Assembly: GCF_002869965.1 (NCBI RefSeq)
Contig: NZ_PEBS01000040.1
Span: 1-54,291, forward strand
Length of the DNA: 54,291 bases
Source: Janthinobacterium sp. ROICE36
GTDB lineage: Bacteria; Pseudomonadota; Gammaproteobacteria; Burkholderiales; Burkholderiaceae_D
Direction: 5' to 3'
A program made the position numbers and the translations under genes. This document shows positions 26,169 to 34,038 of this stretch, one piece after another (within the stretch, counting starts at the first letter, position 1; every line of letters starts with the position of its first letter). The notes below the pieces were generated by a model. That model had not been told where the DNA came from. It searched no databases and worked only from the letters and a program-made list of their open reading frames with translations.

Positions 26169-27443
26169 ATGGACCCGATTTCGCGCGCAACCGTGCCCAA
26201 CACCATCCCGGCAACGTCAGGCGTGGGCGCAACGGCACCTCTAGCGCCGCTGGCGCCGGCGCTGCCCGTGCCGCCGTCCAGCGCGGCGGCGGCTCTTGCC
26301 AGCCTGTCCTCGACCCAGGTCGACATCTCCCCGCTGGGCCAGTTCCTGTCCGGCGTGGCCTTGTCGCGCCGGCAACTGCTGGCCTTGCAGGGCGCCACGG
26401 ATGAGGCCAGAGCGGCAAATACCCCCGTGAATGTCAATGACGACTTGCTGGCGCTGGCGCGGCAGCTGACGGAATCGTTCACCCAGTTGCAAACGAGCGG
26501 CATCGATGCCAGCCAGCTGGCGACGGCTGGCGACACGCCGGGCAGCCTGGCGCAGCGCTACGATTTGTTGTCGGGCGACGGCACCACGGATGCAACGGCC
26601 GCGTTGGCGCAGGACGGCAGCTTGCTCACGCAAGCACAGCTGGCCCGCATGGGCATCGATTTGCGCAATGAAGATGTTAATGCAGCCACTTTGCAGGCCG
26701 CGTATGCGGCCGACAGCCAAGCCACCCTGGATGCCCTGCAACAGGGAACGGATGTGTTGGCGCAGGTGGGTGCCGTGCTGGTCCAGCAACAGGGCGCGCC
26801 GCTGGCTGCCGTTGTGGTAGCGGATTTGACGGGCGAAGCACTGCCGGCCAGCGCCGTGCAGGCCACGCTTCAAGGGGCGCCGGCACAAACTGCTGCCATT
26901 GCACAACGGCAATTCGAACTGCAGCAGCAGCTGGAAACGGAAGAGCTAAACCTCGACTTGCAGGAATTGCGGCCGGCGGTGCCGGCAGCCGTCACCATCG
27001 ATGAGCAGGACTTGCTGCAGGCGCAGCGGGTAGACAGCCAGCGCGTGGATGCCCAGCGCATCGACAGCGAACGCATGAATACCGATCAGCAGGCGCAGCA
27101 GGAGGAGGCCGCGCGGGCGATACAGACGGCGTCCGACCGGGCACAATCGCTGGCAGGCGCAGCGCAAGTGCAAGCCGATGCGGGCCTGGCGACGGCGCAA
27201 GCCCAGCTGGCCCAGCAAAATGCCCAGGCGCAAGAACTGGCCGCACAAGCTGCGGGCATGGTCGTGCCGCCGCCTTCATCGCAAGACCCGTCCGTGGCGG
27301 CGGCCATCGCCGCGTATAACTTGAATGTTGCCGCCCTCAATCCCGGCTTGATGAACCGGCCATTGCCGGCCAGCGACTCGCGCCTGCCGCTGGTGGCGCC
27401 CGTCGCTGCCGTGGCGCCCGTCAAGCCGGTGCCTAAAATCTAG
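26169..27443 (+). CDS. Unrecognised Ala/Gln-rich protein in the rib locus
   Basis: The 424-residue protein starts at ATG 26169 behind GGAGG. It has no signal peptide or membrane segment. The N-terminus is Pro/Ala/Thr-rich (residues 1-45). The middle holds a helical region ending in a Gln-rich coiled coil at about 225-345 that includes the short repeat QRVDSQRVDAQRIDSERM near 275. The C-terminus is Pro/Val rich (APVAAVAPVKPVPKI). I do not recognise a family. Composition suggests a structural or scaffold role. It overlaps the convergent OsmC gene by 4 bases and interrupts the riboflavin genes. Confidence 0.7.
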   Translation: MDPISRATVPNTIPATSGVGATAPLAPLAPALPVPPSSAAAALASLSSTQVDISPLGQFLSGVALSRRQLLALQGATDEARAANTPVNVNDDLLALARQLTESFTQLQTSGIDASQLATAGDTPGSLAQRYDLLSGDGTTDATAALAQDGSLLTQAQLARMGIDLRNEDVNAATLQAAYAADSQATLDALQQGTDVLAQVGAVLVQQQGAPLAAVVVADLTGEALPASAVQATLQGAPAQTAAIAQRQFELQQQLETEELNLDLQELRPAVPAAVTIDEQDLLQAQRVDSQRVDAQRIDSERMNTDQQAQQEEAARAIQTASDRAQSLAGAAQVQADAGLATAQAQLAQQNAQAQELAAQAAGMVVPPPSSQDPSVAAAIAAYNLNVAALNPGLMNRPLPASDSRLPLVAPVAAVAPVKPVPKI

Positions 27444-27865
27444 GGCAGCAGGCTGGCGTCCAGGGTAATGTTAGCTTTAAGTAACTTCGACACGGGACAG
27501 CCGGCCTTGGCCTTGCCCGTCAATTCCTCGAATCTGGCCTGGTCGGCGCCCGGTATCTTTGCTTTCAGGGTCAGGTGGACGGCCGTGATGGCGAAACCGT
27601 CGTCCACCTTGTCCAAGGTGACTTCGGCCGTCGTTTCCATCTTTTCCGCCGTCAGGCCCGCTTCGCCGAGGATCAGCGACAGGGCCATGGTGAAGCAGCC
27701 CGCGTGGGCGGCGCCGATCAATTCTTCGGGATTGGTGCCGGGCTTGCCTTCGAAGCGGCTGGCAAAGCCGTAGGGATATTCCTGCAAGGCGCCGCTGCGC
27801 GTGCTGATGGCGCCCTTGCCGTCCTTGATGCCGCCTGACCAGATGGCCGATCCGTTGGTTTTCAT
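27440..27865 (-). CDS. OsmC-family peroxidase
   Basis: The 141-residue protein has the paired redox cysteines Cys57 (AAHAGCFTMALS) and Cys123 (KAGCPVSKLL), placed as in OsmC (59 and 125 in the E. coli protein). PEELIGAAHAGC and the N-terminal GGIKDGKGAIST also fit OsmC rather than Ohr. It reduces organic hydroperoxides in the cytoplasm. ATG 27865 follows a clear AGGAG site. It is transcribed against the riboflavin genes. Confidence 0.9.
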   Translation of the reverse strand: MKTNGSAIWSGGIKDGKGAISTRSGALQEYPYGFASRFEGKPGTNPEELIGAAHAGCFTMALSLILGEAGLTAEKMETTAEVTLDKVDDGFAITAVHLTLKAKIPGADQARFEELTGKAKAGCPVSKLLKANITLDASLLP

Positions 27866-28298
27866 ATTGCCGCTCCTGTGTGGGGTATCGCTGCGAGTGG
27901 GGTGTCAGCGCCGTGGCGGTGACTGGCTGATCTTATGCTCTTTGCAAGGCCGGCGGCGCGCGTGTTAGCGTCGCCGTTTGCGCTGGATCGGGGAATCGGC
28001 GCTTTGTGGGGCAGGCGGCGCCCGTGCCGCAAAACCTGTCTTATTTCAGGTCCGCAAGCGCTAAATCCTTTAAAATAGCAGGTTATAAGAAAATTCCCGG
28101 AAATCTGCGGAATATTCGCGCTTGATGTTTCAGTTTCAGGTTCAGTTTTTAGTTACATTAACAACGCCCGGCAAAACCGTCGCGAGCGGAAGGGAAAGAT
28201 GGCTGAGAAGCGCAACCGTACGAAGCTACGGTGAGCATCGCAGGCTGCCTATACCGACGCGCAGCAGGTTTTTGCCAGGCGTCTTAAGAGGATGAATA
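27866..28298. other. 433-base gap before ribB; long leader, no FMN riboswitch seen
   Basis: The gap should contain the OsmC-gene promoter and the ribB promoter and leader. I looked for the conserved RFN (FMN riboswitch) blocks and did not find them. Visible elements are TCAGTTTC/TTCAGTTT short repeats (28130-28150), a small hairpin ACCGTA/TACGGT (28214-28232), a GACGC/GCGTC dyad (28256-28283) just upstream of the ribB Shine-Dalgarno, and a possible 11-codon leader ORF listed separately. Confidence 0.5.
28199..28234 (+). CDS. Possible 11-residue leader peptide upstream of ribB
   Basis: ATG 28199 is preceded by GGAAGGGAAAG, a good ribosome site. It opens an 11-codon frame, MAEKRNRTKLR, ending at TGA 28232-28234, 64 bases before ribB. 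The hairpin ACCGTA/TACGGT overlaps its last codons. It may be a regulatory leader peptide or chance. There is no family evidence. Confidence 0.3.
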   Translation: MAEKRNRTKLR

Positions 28299-29420
28299 AT
28301 GTCTATATCCAGCACCGAAGAGATCGTCGCTGAATTGCGCGCCGGCCGCATGGTGATACTGGTCGATGAAGAAGACCGGGAAAATGAAGGCGATCTGGTG
28401 CTTGCCGCCGATTTCGTGACGCCTGAAGCCATCAATTTCATGATCACGCATGCGCGCGGCCTGGTCTGCCTGACCCTGACGGAAGAGCGTTGCGACGAGC
28501 TGAACCTGTCGATGATGACGTCGCGCAACGGCACCGCCTACGGCACCAACTTTACCGTCTCGATCGAAGCGGCCGAAGGCGTGACGACGGGCATTTCCGC
28601 CGCCGACCGCGCCAAGACCATCCAGGTCGCCGTGGCCAAGGGCACGCAGCCCAGCGATATCGTCCAGCCTGGCCATATCTTCCCCCTGAAAGCGCAAAAG
28701 GGCGGCGTGCTGATGCGCGCAGGCCATACGGAAGCCGGCTGCGACTTGACGGCCATGGCCGGCTTGACGCCCGCGTCCGTGATTTGCGAAATCATGAAGG
28801 ACGACGGCACCATGGCGCGCCTGCCGGACTTGCTGGTGTTTGCCGAGCAACATGGCCTGAAAATCGGCACGATTGCCGACCTGATCCATTATCGCAGCCA
28901 GACGGAGTCCCTGGTCGAGCGCGTTGCCGAGCGTACCCTGCACACGGCGCATGGTGAATTCCGTTTGATCGCGTTCCGCGACAAGCCCAGCGCGTCGGCC
29001 CACCTGGCCCTCGTGCATGGCGACCTGGCGCCCAGCCTGGAAGCGCTGGTGCGCGTGCACCAACCGGTTTCCCTGCTGGACGTGCTGGAAAGCGAAGCGA
29101 CCACCCATTCGTGGACGGTGGCTGCCTCGATGGCTGCCATCAAGCAGGCTGAACGGGGTGTGATGGTCTTGCTGAACTGCGGCGAGACGTCGGGCGAGCT
29201 GTTTGCCCAGTTCGCCGCCTTGGACACGCCACAATCCAAGCCGAAAGGCCGCGCCGCCAGCATGGACTTGCGCAGCTATGGTATCGGCGCGCAAATCCTG
29301 CGCGACCTGGGCGTGAGCAAGATGCAATTGCTGGCCAGCCCCCGCAAGATGCCGTCGATGGCCGGTTTCGACCTGGAAGTGACGGGTTTTCAGTGCCATC
29401 CAGGCCAGACGCCTGACTAA
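28299..29420 (+). CDS. ribB: 3,4-dihydroxy-2-butanone-4-phosphate synthase with degenerate RibA domain
   Basis: The 373-residue protein has an intact N-terminal RibB domain (VILVDEEDRENEGDLV, MRAGHTEAGCDLTAMAG, EIMKDDGTMAR), which makes the four-carbon unit of riboflavin from ribulose 5-phosphate. The C-terminal half (about 206-373) aligns in position with GTP cyclohydrolase II but lacks its zinc CxLGDxFxSLxCDC core; the region reads VRVHQPVSLLDVLESEATTH. It should therefore be monofunctional (RibBX-like). ribH follows directly. Confidence 0.93.
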   Translation: MSISSTEEIVAELRAGRMVILVDEEDRENEGDLVLAADFVTPEAINFMITHARGLVCLTLTEERCDELNLSMMTSRNGTAYGTNFTVSIEAAEGVTTGISAADRAKTIQVAVAKGTQPSDIVQPGHIFPLKAQKGGVLMRAGHTEAGCDLTAMAGLTPASVICEIMKDDGTMARLPDLLVFAEQHGLKIGTIADLIHYRSQTESLVERVAERTLHTAHGEFRLIAFRDKPSASAHLALVHGDLAPSLEALVRVHQPVSLLDVLESEATTHSWTVAASMAAIKQAERGVMVLLNCGETSGELFAQFAALDTPQSKPKGRAASMDLRSYGIGAQILRDLGVSKMQLLASPRKMPSMAGFDLEVTGFQCHPGQTPD

Positions 29421-29507
29421 ATCTATTGCGCGTCGCGATTCGTCGATGTGAAAGTAAACGATGACGGCATGTGCATGCCGCCCTGAACCACCAAATTAAA
29501 GAGGCAT

Positions 29508-29993
29508 ATGATGAGCGTAGGAACCTATGAAACCAATTTTGCCGGCCAAGGTTTGCGCGTCGGTATCGTCCAGGCACGATTCAATGAAATCGTCGGTGGT
29601 GGCTTGCTGTCGGCATGCCTGGAAGAGTTGAGCAAGCTGGGCGTGGCCGATGAAGATATCCTGCACGTGACCGTGCCGGGCGCCCTGGAAATCCCACTGA
29701 TTCTGCAAAAAATGGCAGAAACCGAGCAATTCGACGCCCTGATCGCACTGGGCGCCGTGATTCGCGGTGAAACTTACCACTTCGAGCTGGTATCGAACGA
29801 ATCGGGCGCGGGCATCACGCGCATCGGTCTCGATTACGGCATCCCCATCGCCAATGCAGTGTTGACGACCGAAAACGATGAGCAGGCGGAAGTGCGCATG
29901 CTGGTCAAGGGAGCCGAAGCGGCACGCGTGGCAGTGGAAATGGCTAATTTAGCGCAAGCGCTAGAAGAGTTGCAAGACACAGACGAAGATTAA
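29508..29993 (+). CDS. ribH: 6,7-dimethyl-8-ribityllumazine synthase
   Basis: The 161-residue protein has GLRVGIVQARFNEIVGGGLL, the VPGALEIPLILQ phosphate-binding region near residue 62, GAVIRGETYHFELVSNES, and GIPIANAVLTTENDEQA. It condenses the products of RibB and RibD and assembles into icosahedral or decameric shells. ATG 29508 or 29511 starts the protein after an AAAGAGG ribosome site. It lies between ribB and nusB, a widespread proteobacterial order. Confidence 0.97.
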   Translation: MMSVGTYETNFAGQGLRVGIVQARFNEIVGGGLLSACLEELSKLGVADEDILHVTVPGALEIPLILQKMAETEQFDALIALGAVIRGETYHFELVSNESGAGITRIGLDYGIPIANAVLTTENDEQAEVRMLVKGAEAARVAVEMANLAQALEELQDTDED

Positions 29994-30084
29994 TCGTGCT
30001 TGCGCCGCAGCGTGCTGTCCAACAGTGCGCCGCGGTATTCGTCACTATTTGCAGTAGATACGTATTTAAAAACAGGTAACAATC

Positions 30085-30555
30085 ATGACTGAGAAAAATT
30101 TGCTCGCCAATCCCAGCAAAAACCGCACGCCGCGTCACCGCGCGCGCGAGTTCGCGCTGCAGGGCGTGTACCAGTGGCTGCTGAACAATGAAGACGCGAC
30201 CACCGTCGTGAACAATATTCGCGCCGCGCATGGTTTCGACAAGGCCGATGGCGATCATTTCACGGTGCTGCTGTACGGCGCCATCAAGGATTCGCTGGCG
30301 CTGCGCGACAGCATGGCACCCTTGATCGACCGCAATATCACGGAACTGTCGCCGATCGAACACGGCATCCTGCTGATCGGCGCTTTCGAGCTGAAGAACA
30401 ACATGGAAATCCCCTACCGCGTCGTCATCAACGAAGCGGTCGAGCTGGCCAAGTCGTTTGGCGGCATCGATGGCCACAAGTATGTGAACGGCGTGCTGGA
30501 CAAGCTGGCAGTGAAATTCCGCGAGGAAGAAGTCAACGCCAACAAGCGCAAGTAA
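30085..30555 (+). CDS. nusB: Transcription antitermination factor NusB
   Basis: The 156-residue all-helical protein shows RTPRHRAREFALQGVYQWLL at the N-terminus, DRNITELSPIEHGILLIGAFEL near 85-105, and VVINEAVELAKSFGGIDGHKYVNGVLDKLA at the C-terminus. NusB pairs with NusE (S10) on boxA RNA to support rRNA antitermination. It closes the ribB-ribH-nusB run and is followed by a strong terminator. Confidence 0.97.
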   Translation: MTEKNLLANPSKNRTPRHRAREFALQGVYQWLLNNEDATTVVNNIRAAHGFDKADGDHFTVLLYGAIKDSLALRDSMAPLIDRNITELSPIEHGILLIGAFELKNNMEIPYRVVINEAVELAKSFGGIDGHKYVNGVLDKLAVKFREEEVNANKRK

Positions 30556-30570
30556 GAGAGAAAGTAGTTC

Positions 30571-30634
30571 CTGCGGCTAAGGCCGCAGGGCAAAAGAAAA
30601 GCCACCGCACGCAAGTGCTGGTGGCTTTTCTTTT
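30571..30634. terminator. Hairpin and bidirectional terminator after nusB
   Basis: First comes CTGCGGC / GGCCGCAG (30571-30588). Then a long stem follows: AAAAGAAAAGCCACC (30592-30606) with GGTGGCTTTTCTTTT (30620-30634), which has A and T tracts on both sides. It can end nusB on the plus strand and the lytic transglycosylase transcript on the minus strand. Confidence 0.88.
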
Positions 30635-30673
30635 GGACGCCCCTGTGAGGGCTTTTAAAGGGGCGCAGGGGGA

Positions 30674-31594
30674 TCAGAGACCCGCGATCTCGTTGTGCGG
30701 TGCAATCTTGATGGTCATGTTGCCGCTTTCCGCTGCAGGGGTCTTGGCTGGCGCTGGCGTGTTCGATGCCATCACTGGCGTCGTGGTTGGCACGCGCTGG
30801 CCGGCCGACACTTGTTTCAGCCGGCGGTATTCTGCCAGCACGCGCGAGCCGTAGCCCGAGTCGGTGGTGAAGTTGGCGGCGCCCACATAGGTTTTCAGGC
30901 CCGCTTCGACGGAACCGCCACGCGTGACGTAGTCTTTCAGGATCAGGGAGCCGACACGGATGTTGGCCACGGGATTGAGGGCTGCTTGCACGCCGCCCAT
31001 TTCCTGGAAGCGCTCATGGTGCACTTTCGACATGACTTGCATCAAGCCTTGCGCACCCACCGGGCTTTCGGCGAACGGGTTCAAGCCCGATTCGATGGCC
31101 ATCACCGCCAGGATCAGCAGCGGGTCCAGCTTGATTTCGCGGGCCGTCAGATAGGCCGTCGATACCAGCATATTGGTGGCATCGTTGGCCACGCGGTAGC
31201 GCTTGGAGAGCCAGTTGGTGACCCATTGCTGCTGCTTTTGCGTGCCCAGCAAGGCTTTTTCTTCCTTGCTCAGCGGCGCCTCGCCGGCGGCGGCCATTTG
31301 CACGGAAGCCGGCGCTTCCATCAGTGCCGACAGGGCCGGTGCTTCAACGGCTTGCGCCTCTGTCATGGGCAGCGGGAACAGGCTGTGCGTCAGTTGCTTG
31401 CCCAAGTCGGGGCGGAACATCAGCAGGGCGATCAGTGCCAGGGCGGAAATGCCGAAGACGGTCAGTGTGTGTTGCGCCGTGGTCAATACGCCACGTGCCG
31501 AAATGGCTTGTGCGCGGGCGCGCAAACGCGCCAACGCTGGCTGGACAGCCACGGTTGAAGCAGGCAATGCTGCTTCAGTGCTACGATGAGTCAT
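30674..31594 (-). CDS. Membrane-anchored lytic transglycosylase (SLT domain)
   Basis: The 306-residue protein has one N-terminal membrane helix (about 43-62) and a periplasmic SLT domain at about 140-265. The catalytic Glu lies in AIESGLNPFAESPVGAQGLMQVM, and YVGAANFTTDSGYGSRVLAEYRRL closes the fold. It cleaves peptidoglycan glycan strands to 1,6-anhydro ends. The C-terminal tail is Pro/Thr/Ala-rich. It is convergent with nusB, sharing the bidirectional terminator. I cannot assign it to a named E. coli Mlt/Slt type. Confidence 0.88.
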   Translation of the reverse strand: MTHRSTEAALPASTVAVQPALARLRARAQAISARGVLTTAQHTLTVFGISALALIALLMFRPDLGKQLTHSLFPLPMTEAQAVEAPALSALMEAPASVQMAAAGEAPLSKEEKALLGTQKQQQWVTNWLSKRYRVANDATNMLVSTAYLTAREIKLDPLLILAVMAIESGLNPFAESPVGAQGLMQVMSKVHHERFQEMGGVQAALNPVANIRVGSLILKDYVTRGGSVEAGLKTYVGAANFTTDSGYGSRVLAEYRRLKQVSAGQRVPTTTPVMASNTPAPAKTPAAESGNMTIKIAPHNEIAGL

Positions 31595-32071
31595 AGAGTT
31601 CCCCGAAATGTCGCGTCAACAGGCAGTCCCTCTGCGGTCTCGCGGTGTTGTGGGTGCTGCCAATGCCGTGCATCAGAAATATCATCGTTTCCGCCGCGTA
31701 TGGATGCGTGCGAGAAACGCCGTCATTGCTTGCTTGAGCTGATCGGTCCCGTTTTGGTATTGGATCAGTCGCAATACAACTTTTACCGGGGGTAAGGCAG
31801 ACGCCTTTTGAAAACACTCCTTAAAATGTCATGTGGAGCCCCGACTCCGTGAATGAAAGAGAAACGCTAAAATCAAGCTCTGGGCCGGCGTGCTCTTTCA
31901 AGTTGGGCGAATTGTAGAAGCCGTTTTATATCAAGTCAATACTAAAGAATCGATTCTTTATTACTTTTATGTCTTACTTTTTGTCTTGCATTGTGCCAAA
32001 AGCCAATAAAATCAATTACTTGGCATAGATCCTTCAGCAACGGCGTCCGACGTCAAAAAAATTAAAAACAC
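31595..32071. other. 477-base divergent gap before ubiD, AT-rich near ubiD
   Basis: No gene is supported. A 78-codon frame at 31581-31817 on the minus strand overlaps the transglycosylase start and has no family character. From about 31920 the sequence turns strongly AT-rich, unlike the rest of the window. It contains an 18-bp perfect palindrome at 31943-31960 and probably the ubiD promoter. Confidence 0.55.
31943..31960. promoter_or_regulatory. 18-bp perfect palindrome upstream of ubiD
   Basis: TAAAGAATCGATTCTTTA is fully self-complementary. It lies 111 bases before the ubiD start in an AT-rich patch. Symmetry and place suggest a dimer-binding operator; no known box is matched. Confidence 0.5.
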
Positions 32072-33556
32072 ATGAAATATTCAGATTTGCGAGATTTTAT
32101 TTCCCAACTGCAACAAATGGGTGAACTTAAGCCCATTTCGACCCCCATTTCACCTATTTTGGAGATGACGGAGGTTTGCGACCGCACCTTGCGCGCAGGT
32201 GGACCGGCCTTGCTGTTCAATCATCCGACCGGACACACGATGCCGGTGCTGGGCAATCTGTTCGGCACCACGCGCCGCGTGGCGCTGGGCATGGGGGCGG
32301 AAGATGTCAGCGAGCTGCGCAAGATCGGCCATGTGCTGGCACGCCTGAAGGAGCCGGAACCGCCGAAGGATTTCAAGGATTTGCTGGGCCTGGGCTCGCT
32401 GGTGAAATCCGTGTGGGATATGTCGCCGAAAGAGTTGCGCGGCGCGAAGTGCCAGGAAATCGTCTGGGAAGGCAACGACGTCGACCTGGCGCGCCTGCCC
32501 ATCCAGCATTGCTGGCCCGGCGATATCGCCCCCCTGATTACCTGGGGCCTGGTGATCACCAAGGGCCCGAACAAGAAGCGGCAAAACCTGGGCATTTACC
32601 GCCAGCAAGTGCTGGGACGCAACAAGGTCATCATGCGCTGGCTGGCCCATCGGGGCGGGGCGCTGGACTTCCGCGAGCATGCGCTTCAAAGCAAGGGCAA
32701 GCCGTATCCGATCGCCGTCGCGTTGGGCGCCGATCCCGCTACTATATTAGGGGCCGTGACGCCGGTGCCGGACAGTCTGTCCGAATACCAGTTCGCCGGC
32801 TTGCTGCGCGGCAGCCGCACGGAGCTGGTGAAAGCCATCGGCAGCGAGCTGCGCGTGCCCGCCTCGGCTGAAATCGTGCTCGAAGGCCATATCTACCCGG
32901 ATGAAAACCATCCGAGCGGCTACGAACATGCGCTGGAAGGGCCGTATGGCGATCACACGGGTTACTATAATGAGCAGGACAGTTTCCCCGTCTTTACCAT
33001 CGACCGCATCACCATGCGCCGCGATCCCATCTATCACTCCACGTACACGGGCAAACCGCCGGACGAGCCGGCCGTGCTGGGGCTGGCCCTGAACGAAGTG
33101 TTCGTGCCCCTGCTGCAAAAGCAGTTCAGCGAAATCACGGATTTTTACTTGCCACCCGAAGGCTGCAGCTACCGCATGGCCGTGGTGCAGATCAAGAAAC
33201 AGTACGCAGGCCATGCCAAGCGTGTGATGTTCGGCGTGTGGAGCTTCTTGCGCCAGTTCATGTATACCAAGTTCATCGTGGTGGTCGACGAAGACGTGAA
33301 TATCCGCGACTGGAAAGAGGTCATCTGGGCCATCACCACGCGGGTCGACCCCATCCGCGACACGACGCTGGTCGACAACACGCCCATCGATTACCTGGAC
33401 TTCGCCTCGCCGGTCAGTGGCTTGGGCAGCAAGATGGGCATCGACGCGACGAATAAATGGCCGGGCGAAACAACGCGCGAGTGGGGCACGACGATTGCCA
33501 TGACGCCGGAAGTGAAGGCGAAGGTTGACAGCATCTGGCAAAAACTGGGGCTGTAA
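32072..33556 (+). CDS. ubiD: UbiD-family decarboxylase (ubiquinone synthesis)
   Basis: The 494-residue protein has the UbiD N-terminus MKYSDLRDFISQLQQMGELK and the conserved prFMN-region segments NLGIYRQQVLGRNKVIMRWLAHRGG and PASAEIVLEGHIYPDENHPSGYEHALEGPYGDHTGYYN. It also has the C-terminal VDNTPIDYLDFASPVSGLGSKMGIDAT. It decarboxylates 3-polyprenyl-4-hydroxybenzoate using prenylated FMN supplied by UbiX, which is not in this window. Length matches E. coli UbiD. The Shine-Dalgarno is weak. Confidence 0.96.
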   Translation: MKYSDLRDFISQLQQMGELKPISTPISPILEMTEVCDRTLRAGGPALLFNHPTGHTMPVLGNLFGTTRRVALGMGAEDVSELRKIGHVLARLKEPEPPKDFKDLLGLGSLVKSVWDMSPKELRGAKCQEIVWEGNDVDLARLPIQHCWPGDIAPLITWGLVITKGPNKKRQNLGIYRQQVLGRNKVIMRWLAHRGGALDFREHALQSKGKPYPIAVALGADPATILGAVTPVPDSLSEYQFAGLLRGSRTELVKAIGSELRVPASAEIVLEGHIYPDENHPSGYEHALEGPYGDHTGYYNEQDSFPVFTIDRITMRRDPIYHSTYTGKPPDEPAVLGLALNEVFVPLLQKQFSEITDFYLPPEGCSYRMAVVQIKKQYAGHAKRVMFGVWSFLRQFMYTKFIVVVDEDVNIRDWKEVIWAITTRVDPIRDTTLVDNTPIDYLDFASPVSGLGSKMGIDATNKWPGETTREWGTTIAMTPEVKAKVDSIWQKLGL

Positions 33557-33574
33557 GGCAATCCTTGAAGGGCT

Positions 33575-33638
33575 GGGGTCAGACCCTCAGCACCGATAAC
33601 ACAAAGAGCATTGCCAACGCGATCGGGGGTCTGACACC
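33575..33638. repeat. GGGGTCAGACCC / GGGGGTCTGACACC repeat pair
   Basis: GGGGTCAGACCC (33575-33586) is itself palindromic, and an inverted partner GGGGGTCTGACACC lies at 33625-33638. A related hairpin occurs at 44887-44917. This resembles REP-type intergenic repeats. Confidence 0.6.
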
Positions 33639-33676
33639 GGATTTCAGCTTGCTTCCCCAATCTGCCCCAGACCGGT

Positions 33677-33682
33677 TATAAT
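33677..33682 (+). promoter_or_regulatory. -10 box of the 4.5S RNA gene
   Basis: A perfect TATAAT lies 7 bases before the predicted RNA start. I do not see a good -35 at 17-base spacing. Confidence 0.6.
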
Positions 33683-33689
33683 TGTCCCT

Positions 33690-33785
33690 GGCGGGCCCCT
33701 GCGCATCGTGGCATGGCTAACCTGGTCAGGTCGGGAACGAAGCAGCCACGGCTATTAACCATGAGTGCCGCAGATCAGGCTCGCC
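33690..33785 (+). ncRNA. ffs: 4.5S signal recognition particle RNA
   Basis: The roughly 96-base RNA has the near-invariant SRP tip GGTCAGGTCGGGAACGAAGC followed by AGCC. The terminal stem pairs GGCGGGCC (33690-33697) with GGCTCGCC (33778-33785) with one wobble. It binds Ffh to form the bacterial signal recognition particle. It lies upstream of dnaX, as in many betaproteobacteria. Confidence 0.93.
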
Positions 33786-33818
33786 TCCTTCGGGAATGTT
33801 TTATCCGTATCATCAATC

Positions 33819-33842
33819 AAGCTGCCATGGGCAGCTTTTTTG
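33819..33842 (+). terminator. Terminator after 4.5S RNA
   Basis: AAGCTGCC (33819-33826) pairs with GGCAGCTT (33830-33837) across a 3-base loop and continues into a T tract. Confidence 0.88.
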
Positions 33843-34038
33843 CTTTTAAGGCTACATTTTCCCGTGGCGCCGCAGCATGGCCGGGCTTGCCGTGTTTTCC
33901 CTGTTTCTAGGTGGCCATGTTATACAATTGCTGCTTTGCCGCGTTTGCCAAGTTTTACTTAAACATGACTTGGCCCGGCCATGAGGCTTGCGCCCGCCGC
34001 GCAGGATCACACCGCAACTCGCATGGTAAAATCTCAGC

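Noticed and set aside
27866..28298. FMN riboswitch before ribB
   Set aside because: The conserved RFN blocks were not found by eye; a covariance search would settle it.
31581..31817. 78-codon minus-strand frame upstream of the lytic transglycosylase
   Set aside because: It overlaps the transglycosylase start, has no family resemblance and no convincing ribosome site.
33713..33910. 65-codon open frame overlapping the 4.5S RNA and its terminator
   Set aside because: It runs through a structured RNA gene and has no protein character.
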